Positions 47,316-55,030 of a stretch of DNA of 64,000 nucleotides are shown here, in pieces (the stretch's first letter is position 1; each line of letters opens with the position of its first letter). Source of the DNA: Sphingobacteriia bacterium (GTDB lineage Bacteria > Bacteroidota > Bacteroidia > Chitinophagales > Chitinophagaceae). The notes below the pieces were generated by a model that worked only from the letters and a program-made list of their open reading frames with translations, was not told the origin of the DNA and ran no database searches. The DNA lies in the NCBI GenBank assembly GCA_015999745.1, contig JAECQP010000014.1, positions 1-64,000 of the forward strand. The letters are read 5' to 3'. The translations under genes were made by a program, and so were the position numbers.

Positions 47316-47966
47316 ATGCAGCAGAGAAAAGCCTTGTTACTGGGAGCTACCGGGCTAACCGGCAGCCTATTACTCCCCCGCCTGCTGGAATCTGATCTCT
47401 ACAGCAGCGTTACCATTTACGTAAGAAAGCCTACCGGCCTCAGCCATCCCAAACTGATAGAGGAGGTCATTGACTACGATACCATCGATACCGCAGCGGA
47501 AGTGGACGACGTGTATTGTTGTTTGGGCACCACTATCCGGATTGCCAAAACCCGGGAAGCATTTACCAAAGTAGACCTGCACTATCCTGTTAAAATAGCA
47601 AGGCTTCAGCTGGATGCAGGCAGCAAGCGTTTCATGGTCATCAGCGCCATGGGTGCAAACCCACGGTCAATGATTTTTTACAACAGAACCAAAGGGCTGA
47701 TGGAAGAAGCTTTGCAGCGGATGGATTATCCTTCCCTGTATATTTTCAGGCCCTCCTTTATAACAGGCAACAGAACGGAAAAAAGAGCCGGTGAAAAAGC
47801 GGCCATCCGGATTGCACAGTGGATCAACCCATTACTGGTGGGTCCGCTCAGGAACTATGCATCCGTGAAAGCCACCGCCATAGCGGATTGTATGCTGCAC
47901 CATGCATCCGAAGGAAAGTCCGGCAATCATTGTATCCTTTCGGGGTCCATCAGGAATTTTGAATAA
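47316..47966 (+). CDS. NAD(P)-binding Rossmann oxidoreductase (HTATIP2-like)
   Basis: The 216-residue protein starts with LLGATGLTGSLLLPRLL, the glycine-rich NADP motif of atypical short-chain dehydrogenases, and continues with CCLGTTIR and YNRTKGLMEEAL containing the Tyr/Lys-like region. The length and motifs match the NmrA/HTATIP2-like group. The substrate is unknown. The stop is directly followed by the remnant M23 peptidase gene on the other strand. Confidence 0.8.
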   Translation: MQQRKALLLGATGLTGSLLLPRLLESDLYSSVTIYVRKPTGLSHPKLIEEVIDYDTIDTAAEVDDVYCCLGTTIRIAKTREAFTKVDLHYPVKIARLQLDAGSKRFMVISAMGANPRSMIFYNRTKGLMEEALQRMDYPSLYIFRPSFITGNRTEKRAGEKAAIRIAQWINPLLVGPLRNYASVKATAIADCMLHHASEGKSGNHCILSGSIRNFE

Positions 47967-48307
47967 TCATACTGCATATTGTATGAGTTGCAGCACCAGG
48001 TCGGGATCCGGGCAGTTGCGCAGGTAATGATCTGTGTCTGGCAATGAAAAAACCGGCTTCTGCTGTACACCGTCCGGTGCCCGGCATAACCGCCTATCCC
48101 AAATTTCGCTTCCTGCCGGGCGAGTAGTCCTGATACAAATTCTGAAAAACGCCCGGTATCCTCTATGACTTCGCCAGTCAACCCTGTATTGGCTTCCGTA
48201 AAATCCATTTTCAGCATCCGCCGGGTTTTCGGATTGAAAGACACCACGGGATGTATGGCAGTTGCCGGCAGTGATTTTAACCATTCTTTGAATTCTGTTG
48301 TGTTCAT
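47967..48307 (-). pseudogene. M23-family peptidase gene with internal deletion
   Basis: The first ~85 codons (MNTTEFKEWLKSLPATAIHP to GGYAGHRTVYSRSR) read like the N-terminus of a Bacteroidota M23 peptidoglycan peptidase. The last ~25 codons, in a different frame (DTDHYLRNCPDPDLVLQLIQ then YAV and stop), read like the C-terminus of the same protein. The middle part, which should carry the zinc motifs HxxxD and HxH, is absent, and the two ends meet out of frame near a run of six Ts (about 48047-48052). The gene is therefore broken. The ORF track shows the two frames as separate ORFs of 127 and 105 residues. Assignment of both ends is from memory of the family, not from an alignment. Confidence 0.65.
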
Positions 48308-48349
48308 CAAAGCTGCGTTCTATCTTTAAGGTTACGCAAAATTAACTAT

Positions 48350-51300
48350 ATGAACAGAATTCTATTAGCAATTGTATTGATCAGTTGCAGTTTACTGTCC
48401 GCAGCGCAAACCACCCCTTTGTGGATGCGTTACCCGGCTATTTCCCCGGACGGGCAGACCATTGTATTCAGTTACAAAGGAGACCTGTATACGGTACCGG
48501 CTTCGGGAGGCACAGCCATTCCGCTGACCATGCACGAAGCGCAGGATTATTATCCGGTATGGAGCCACGATGGAAAAACCATCGCATTCGCTTCCGACCG
48601 TTATGGCAACTTTGATGTATTTACCATTCCGGCCACCGGAGGAACGGCCACCAGGCTTACCTTTCATAGTGCAGCGGATTATCCATATGATTTTTCACCC
48701 GACAACAAGCAGGTGATTTTTGGCAGCGGCAGACAGATCAGCAACAACAATATTCGCTTTTACAGTCCCCGGTTGTTCCTGAACCTCTACAGTGTTTCCG
48801 TAAAAGGCGGCAAACCATACCTGATGACGGAAACAGGGACGGAATATGCGCGCTACAACAGCAAAGGCACCCAGATTGTTTACCAGGACAGAAAAGGATT
48901 TGAAGATGCATTGAGAAAGCACCACACTTCTGCGGTTACCAGGGATATCTGGATCATGGATGTGAAGGAAGGCACCTATAAAAAAATCTCCGGCTTTGAA
49001 GGAGAAGACCGGGAGCCTGTTTTTGGCAACGATGATAAAACCGTTTATTACCTCAGCGAAAAGAATGGCGACCAGAACCTGTACAAACAAACAGCAGACG
49101 GGAATATGACCCGGCTAACCAATTTTAAACACCATCCGGTCAGGCATCTCTCCATCACCCAAAACAACGAGCTCTGCTTTAGCTGGAACGGTGAAATCTA
49201 TACATTGAAAGAAGGCGGGCAGGCCAGAAAAGTAACCATCAGCATCAATGCTGATGCCCGTAATAATGCGGAGAAGATTATTCCGATCAACGGTGGTGCA
49301 ACAGAATTTGCACTGGCGCCCAACGGAAAAGAAATTGCCTTTGTGTTTCGCGGAGAAGTATTTGTAACGAGTGTGGAAGGCGGTATTACCAAGCGAATCA
49401 CCAATACGCCCCAGCAGGAACGAATGATCAGTTGGAGCCCGGACAGCAAGAAGATACTTTACGCGGCAGAACGCAATAACAACTGGGATATTTATCAAAC
49501 AAGTGTTGTAAGAAAAGAGGAGCCTTATTTTTATACAGCCACCGTATTGAAAGAAGAAGCGCTGATTGCCACACCCGAAGAAGAGTTTAACGCCAAATAT
49601 TCTCCGGATGGCAAACAGGTTGCCTATATAGCCGAACGGAATATTTTAAAAGTGTATACCCTGGCCGATCAGAAAACAAAAAACCTGTTGCCCGAAGGAA
49701 GGAACTACAGCTATGCAGATGGCGACTGGGATTATCAGTGGAGCCCCGACAGCAAATGGCTGATTTCCATAGACCAGGAAGGAACCTGGCAATACGGCAA
49801 CCTGGCCATGATAAAGGCCGACGGAACCGGCGGCATTCAAAAACCCATCGAATCCGGCTTTGGTCAGTTCAACATCAAGTGGGCAGCAGACGGAAAAGCC
49901 ATCACCTGGGTTAACCCACGTGAAGGGAGAAAATCCATTGCATTACAGGGAGACGTGGAGCTGGATATTTATGCCGGCTTCCTGGATAAAGACCTGTATG
50001 ATCGCATGCGCCTGAACAAGGAAGATTTTGCATTGCTGAAAGAAAAAGAAGAAAAGGAAAAGAAAGCAGATACCACCAAGGGCAAGAAGGACTCACTGGC
50101 CAAAGCCAGTTTCGTACCCGATCTGAAAGGATTTGAAGACAGGGTGATCCGCCTCACCATCAACAGTTCTTCCATAGCCGACTATTACGTAAACAGTGAT
50201 GCCAGCAAAGTATTCTATCTGACTGCTTTCGAAAAAGGATATGATTTATGGGTAACAGAACCCCGTACCAGGGAAACCAGGATTCTGGCCAAACTGAGCG
50301 GTTCACCGAGCGGAATCGAACCAAGTAAGGATGGCAAGTCGCTGTTTCTCGTTAACAACGGCAGCCTCATTAAGGTGGATGCAGAGAGTGGCAAAATTAC
50401 ACCGGTTGGCATCAGCGGCGAAATGGTATTGAATGCCGCCGCCGAAAGAGCCTACATTTTTGAACATGCCTGGAGACAGGTAAAGAAAAAATTCTACGAC
50501 CCTGCCATTCATGGAATTGACTGGGAGATGTACAAAAACAATTATGTCCGGTTCCTGCCGCATATCAACAACAACTACGATTTCCAGGAATTACTGAGCG
50601 AATTACTTGGAGAGTTGAATGCATCCCATACAGGTGGAAGATACAATGCTTCCGCACAGGGTGGGGATGTTACGGCTGCATTGGGCCTCCTGTACGATGA
50701 AACCTTTACCGGAAATGGATTGAAGATTACAGAAGTCATTGCCGGCGGACCTTTCGACAAGGCCGGCAGCAAAATAAAAGCCGGTCAGATCATCGAAAAA
50801 ATTGATGGAGAAACCATCAGCAACGATGTAGACTGGGCCAGTTTGCTCAATAGAAAAGCTGGCAAGAATGTATTATTGAATCTCTATGATCCTGCTGCAG
50901 GTACACGCCCGGAAGAAACCGTGAAACCGATTACTGCAGGCGCTGAGTCTAACCTGATGTACAAACGCTGGGTAAACAAAATGAGAAAACTCACCGATGA
51001 ACTCAGTGGCGGAAAAGTGGGTTATGTGCATGTTCGTTCCATGGACGACGGAAGTTTCAGAACCGTGCTGGATGACGTAATGGGCAAAAACCTGAAGAAG
51101 GAAGCCCTGATTGTAGATACCCGTTTCAACGGCGGCGGATGGTTGCACGACGACCTCAATACGTTCCTGAGCGGCAAAAGATATCTGGACTTTGCACCAC
51201 AGGGCCACCGTGTATCCGCAGGAGAGCCGGCGAACAGATGGCAGAAACCAAGCATTGTACTGATGAGCGAGAGCAATTACAGTGATGCCTTTATCTTCCC

Positions 51301-51571
51301 TTACATCTATAAGCAGAATGGCGTTGGCAAACTGGTGGGTATGCCTGTTGCCGGAACCGGAACTGCCGTATGGTGGGAAGGTCAGATAGACCCGAGCATC
51401 GTATTCGGTATCCCCATGATTGCCACCATCGGTAAGGAAAACAGGCCTACAGAAAACCTGCAGGTAGAGCCTGATATCAAAGTAACGCTTCCATACGAAG
51501 CATTGATCAATGGTAAAGACACACAACTGGAAGCAGCAGTGAAAGAAATGCTGAAAACCATTAAAAAATAA
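48350..51571 (+). CDS. tricorn-like S41 family protease, exported
   Basis: This 1073-residue protein has a signal peptide (MNRILLAIVLISCSLLSAAQ), a long N-terminal beta-propeller built of PD40-type repeats (for example SPDGQTIVFSYKGDLY, SHDGKTIAFASDRYGN), a second propeller, a Lys/Glu-rich insert near 560-590, a PDZ domain (AGGPFDKAGSKIKAGQIIEKIDGE) and a C-terminal S41 domain with the nucleophile Ser in SESNYSDAFIFP. This is the tricorn architecture, here exported, so it probably degrades peptides in the periplasm. It is convergent with the DPP IV-type gene and both share a bidirectional terminator. Confidence 0.9.
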   Translation: MNRILLAIVLISCSLLSAAQTTPLWMRYPAISPDGQTIVFSYKGDLYTVPASGGTAIPLTMHEAQDYYPVWSHDGKTIAFASDRYGNFDVFTIPATGGTATRLTFHSAADYPYDFSPDNKQVIFGSGRQISNNNIRFYSPRLFLNLYSVSVKGGKPYLMTETGTEYARYNSKGTQIVYQDRKGFEDALRKHHTSAVTRDIWIMDVKEGTYKKISGFEGEDREPVFGNDDKTVYYLSEKNGDQNLYKQTADGNMTRLTNFKHHPVRHLSITQNNELCFSWNGEIYTLKEGGQARKVTISINADARNNAEKIIPINGGATEFALAPNGKEIAFVFRGEVFVTSVEGGITKRITNTPQQERMISWSPDSKKILYAAERNNNWDIYQTSVVRKEEPYFYTATVLKEEALIATPEEEFNAKYSPDGKQVAYIAERNILKVYTLADQKTKNLLPEGRNYSYADGDWDYQWSPDSKWLISIDQEGTWQYGNLAMIKADGTGGIQKPIESGFGQFNIKWAADGKAITWVNPREGRKSIALQGDVELDIYAGFLDKDLYDRMRLNKEDFALLKEKEEKEKKADTTKGKKDSLAKASFVPDLKGFEDRVIRLTINSSSIADYYVNSDASKVFYLTAFEKGYDLWVTEPRTRETRILAKLSGSPSGIEPSKDGKSLFLVNNGSLIKVDAESGKITPVGISGEMVLNAAAERAYIFEHAWRQVKKKFYDPAIHGIDWEMYKNNYVRFLPHINNNYDFQELLSELLGELNASHTGGRYNASAQGGDVTAALGLLYDETFTGNGLKITEVIAGGPFDKAGSKIKAGQIIEKIDGETISNDVDWASLLNRKAGKNVLLNLYDPAAGTRPEETVKPITAGAESNLMYKRWVNKMRKLTDELSGGKVGYVHVRSMDDGSFRTVLDDVMGKNLKKEALIVDTRFNGGGWLHDDLNTFLSGKRYLDFAPQGHRVSAGEPANRWQKPSIVLMSESNYSDAFIFPYIYKQNGVGKLVGMPVAGTGTAVWWEGQIDPSIVFGIPMIATIGKENRPTENLQVEPDIKVTLPYEALINGKDTQLEAAVKEMLKTIKK

Positions 51572-51615
51572 GTACAAATGATCTTGTAACAGGATCATTA
51601 TTGAACCGATCCTAT

Positions 51616-51652
51616 AAAAAATCCCGGTCACTTATCATGACCGGGATTTTTT
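51616..51652. terminator. bidirectional rho-independent terminator
   Basis: AAAAAATCCCGGTCA (51616-51630) and its complement (51638-51652) form a perfect 15-bp stem around CTTATCA. A and T runs flank both sides, so it can end both convergent protease genes. A smaller hairpin (AATGATC and GATCATT) lies at about 51577-51600. Confidence 0.85.
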
Positions 51653-51671
51653 TGCATATCTCTATCTCTGC

Positions 51672-53840
51672 TTACCTCAATATTCCTTTAGGAACCGCTT
51701 TCCCCAACAGATACTTATAAATGAATTTGGTTTTCAGGTTCTCGAAGTGATTGCTGCGCTCCCGCAGGTTTCTCCAGCCATGTCTTCCACCGGGATAAAG
51801 CATGAATTCAAAATCCTTTCCTTTGTCCTGTAAAGCGCCAATCAGCTGTATGCTGTTCTGCATATGCACATTGTCGTCCATGGTCCCATGCACGATCTGC
51901 AACATACCCTTGTATTTATCAACATAACTCAATACGCTGCTGGTCTTGTAGCCTTCCGGGTTTTCTGCAGGGGTATCCATGAATTTTTCCGTGTAATGAC
52001 TGTCGTACAAACGCCAGTCTACCACAGAACCTCCTGCCATTCCGTGTGTAAACACGGAAGACCCATAGGTCAACGCATAGGCGCTCATGTATCCGCCATA
52101 GCTGAATCCGGTGATGGCAATCTTAGCAGGATCCGCATATCCTTTCTCAATAAACCATTTAGCCATTGCCATATAATCCTTCATTTCCCAGTAGCCCAGG
52201 TTGCGGTGCATATAGTTCACACCCACTTTCCCAAAATGTCCGCTGGCCCTGTGATCAAACGCCACCTGGATCACTCCTTCTTCTGCATAAAACTGCCTGT
52301 TGGCATTCCAGTTCCATCCATCCCATACCGTTCCGGCATTGGGGCCTCCGTAAATGCTCACCAGCATCGGGTATTTTTTGTTGGGGTCCATATTGGCCGG
52401 CCAGGTCACTACAGCAGGCAGCTCAAATAAACCATCTTCGCTTTTGATGCGGATCAATTCTGTTTTTGCCAGTGCATACTGATCCATTGCACTACCCTTT
52501 GCATCCCCCAGTTGCCTGATCAGTTTTCCCTTTGTATCCAGTAAACTCATTTTAGCAGGGGTGCCGGTATTGCTATACGTGGTGATAAAATATTTTCCAT
52601 TGGGAGAAAGACTAACGGAACTGTGGTTAAACTCGCCAAAGCTCAGGCGCTTCAGGTCGCTACCGTTGAGCTTTACGCTGTAGAGATCAATTCTTGCAGT
52701 GTTCTCTTTGCCTCTTGCCGTAAAATAAACCATGCTGTTCTTTTCATCGATCAGCAGTGTACTCAACACCGTAAAATTGCCGGAAGTAATGGCGTTGATC
52801 AGTGTGCCGTCGTTGTTGTGCAGGTAGAGGTGGTTCCAGCCGGTTTTATCGCTTTCCAGGATGAACGCCGGCCTGGATTGCAAGAATGTAAATCTGCCGC
52901 CAGCCTTGTCTTCCAGGTCTACCCAGGTTTTCTGTTGTTCTTCATACATGATTTTTTTGGCGCCGGTAGCAGGGTTTACATCAAAAATCTTTAAGTGATC
53001 CTGCCCCCTGTTAATCCATTGCACCAGCAGGGTACTGCCATCATTGCGCCAAACAGGCCAGCCGAAATACTGATCATCCTTTTCGTTGAAATCGGACCAG
53101 GTAGTGTTGCCTCCGTCTGCAGCAACAAATCCCAGTTTCACCTCCGGATTCTTATCTCCGGATTTTGGATAGCGGGTTTCTTCCACAAATCCATGCTGAC
53201 CATCGCTGTTGTAGATCGGGAACATCGGAACCATGCTTTCGTCAAAATGCATATAGGCCAGTTGCCTGCTGTTGGGATTCCACCAGAATGCACGAAAACG
53301 GGTAGCACGTCCAAAGATCTCTTCCCAGTATACCCAACTGGCATAACCATTCAGTGTGGTACTGCTGCCATCATGGGTTAACCGGGTTTCCTTATCAGTA
53401 ACCAGGTTATAGGTATAAAGATCATTGTTACGGGTAAAGGCAATGTACACACTGTCGGGAGAGAAAGTAGGATTGAGTTCCCCGGCCTTATCAAAAGTGA
53501 TCTGTTTTTCAACAGAGCCGTTTTTATAAAACAGGTCATTGTTTTTAACAGAAACCGATTTAACTGGAGGAACGGCGCCTTTCATCTGTTCGGCAGTTGC
53601 TTCTGTAAGCTTTCCCGATTTCACCTCCATCACATAATCCTTTGCAGCGGAGTCCGGATGAATCTTTTGTTTCAGGATTACTTTTTCGTCGTCCAGCCAC
53701 TTGAGCACAACCGGTAAATCATTTTTAAAATTGGCCGGAAGCCTGTTGGCTAACAGGTCGGCAGTCTCTATTTTTTTGGTCTGCGCCTGTACACCCGATA
53801 CCGTTGCCAGCATCGCAACACCTAAGAGGAATTTATTCAT
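51672..53840 (-). CDS. S9 family dipeptidyl peptidase (DPP IV-type), exported
   Basis: The ATG at 53838-53840 opens with a signal peptide (MNKFLLGVAMLATVSGVQAQ); the ORF-track start ten codons earlier is unlikely. The N-terminal part is a DPP IV beta-propeller (for example DGSSTTLNGYASWVYWEEIF). The hydrolase part has the Ser in GFSYGGYMSAYAL, Asp in HGTMDDNVHMQ and His in YPGGRHGWRN. The enzyme probably removes dipeptides from exported peptides. It may act with the tricorn-like protease convergent to it. Confidence 0.9.
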   Translation of the reverse strand: MNKFLLGVAMLATVSGVQAQTKKIETADLLANRLPANFKNDLPVVLKWLDDEKVILKQKIHPDSAAKDYVMEVKSGKLTEATAEQMKGAVPPVKSVSVKNNDLFYKNGSVEKQITFDKAGELNPTFSPDSVYIAFTRNNDLYTYNLVTDKETRLTHDGSSTTLNGYASWVYWEEIFGRATRFRAFWWNPNSRQLAYMHFDESMVPMFPIYNSDGQHGFVEETRYPKSGDKNPEVKLGFVAADGGNTTWSDFNEKDDQYFGWPVWRNDGSTLLVQWINRGQDHLKIFDVNPATGAKKIMYEEQQKTWVDLEDKAGGRFTFLQSRPAFILESDKTGWNHLYLHNNDGTLINAITSGNFTVLSTLLIDEKNSMVYFTARGKENTARIDLYSVKLNGSDLKRLSFGEFNHSSVSLSPNGKYFITTYSNTGTPAKMSLLDTKGKLIRQLGDAKGSAMDQYALAKTELIRIKSEDGLFELPAVVTWPANMDPNKKYPMLVSIYGGPNAGTVWDGWNWNANRQFYAEEGVIQVAFDHRASGHFGKVGVNYMHRNLGYWEMKDYMAMAKWFIEKGYADPAKIAITGFSYGGYMSAYALTYGSSVFTHGMAGGSVVDWRLYDSHYTEKFMDTPAENPEGYKTSSVLSYVDKYKGMLQIVHGTMDDNVHMQNSIQLIGALQDKGKDFEFMLYPGGRHGWRNLRERSNHFENLKTKFIYKYLLGKAVPKGILR

Positions 53841-53887
53841 ACACAAAATTTTGGAGCATGAATATACCAATTAACCGATGATAAAAC

Positions 53888-55030
53888 TTAGAATGCCTCG
53901 TGCAGCCGCAGGTAATAGGCGCCGCCGGAAGTGCTGTTGCGGGCATAATCCACCCTTACAAACATCCGGTTCTTCTTATTCACCAAAAAACGAAGCCCAA
54001 GCCCGCCGGCATATCGCGTTTGATCTAATTGATATCGGCTGATCGACTGATCCACTACCCCTGCAGACGCAAACGCAGCGCCATAAACCCATCTCCAGAT
54101 ATGATAGCGGAACTCTGCCTGCGCAGCAGTATAAGACTGATCGCGGTATCTTCCGGTAAAATAGCCCCGCATCAGCAAAGCGCCGCCCATCCTGGGCATT
54201 TCGCGAAGCGGGATATTTCCGGTACTGTTTTGTGTGGCAAACTGGAAAGCAAGCGTGTTCTCTTTACCCAGCGGATAATATTTACGCAGGTCAACAAACC
54301 ATGTATCAAATTCATACTGGTCTCCGCTGATGGGAAAACTGTGTGTAAAATATACTTCCGCAAAACTCCCCTTGCGGGCGCTGAACGGATAATCCCGGCC
54401 TTCGTACAATACTGCAGGCCCCAAACCCAGTGATTTGCTGCCCAGGATGCCCGGTACTGCCGCACTCACCGGGTCGAGGGGCTTGTCTACATTTACATTG
54501 TATGTATTGCTGTAATCCAGCTTCAGGCCTACGTACCACTGATTCCTCAGCAGGCGGTATGTTCTGCTTTCCAGGAAGATTCTGCTGTAATCCTGCGAAT
54601 AATAATTGTTTTCCGGAAGGGTTTGATTCCCCAATCCCCAGAAGCGGTCGGAGAAAGTGGTATACCCGGCAGAACCTCTGAATACAAAACGTTCTCCCTT
54701 CGAAAAAACCTGCCAGGAGCCTTTCATTTCAAACTGTCCTTTGGTGCTGTAGGTTAACTGGCCATGCATATACGATCCGCGCGCCTCAGACTGGTCGCGT
54801 TTTTCTTTGGCATTGAAAAAATATTCCAGCGCTCCGCCAAACCGCACCCCTGTTTCCGGAGAGGAAGTAAGGATTGGGATCGGCACGATCTTCAGGTTCA
54901 TCAACGGGAGAGAATCGGGGTTGATGAAATTACGGATCACCATTCTGGGAGACCTGGGTATACTGTCCCCGGCAGATGCCGTTAACGACAAACCAAGCGC
55001 GATGACGAGGGCGGATTTATATAACGACAT
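53888..55030 (-). CDS. Omp85/BamA-like outer-membrane barrel without POTRA domains
   Basis: The 380-residue protein has a signal peptide (to about residue 21), a short linker and then beta strands with GGALLMRGYFTGRYRD, the R-G-x-x-x-G-R-Y-R-D signature of the Omp85 barrel, and ends in an outer-membrane-like strand (GGAYYLRLHEAF). No POTRA repeats are seen, so it is not BamA itself; similar stand-alone barrels are annotated as surface antigen D15-like. Its start lies inside the last codons of leuS (14-bp overlap). Confidence 0.8.
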   Translation of the reverse strand: MSLYKSALVIALGLSLTASAGDSIPRSPRMVIRNFINPDSLPLMNLKIVPIPILTSSPETGVRFGGALEYFFNAKEKRDQSEARGSYMHGQLTYSTKGQFEMKGSWQVFSKGERFVFRGSAGYTTFSDRFWGLGNQTLPENNYYSQDYSRIFLESRTYRLLRNQWYVGLKLDYSNTYNVNVDKPLDPVSAAVPGILGSKSLGLGPAVLYEGRDYPFSARKGSFAEVYFTHSFPISGDQYEFDTWFVDLRKYYPLGKENTLAFQFATQNSTGNIPLREMPRMGGALLMRGYFTGRYRDQSYTAAQAEFRYHIWRWVYGAAFASAGVVDQSISRYQLDQTRYAGGLGLRFLVNKKNRMFVRVDYARNSTSGGAYYLRLHEAF

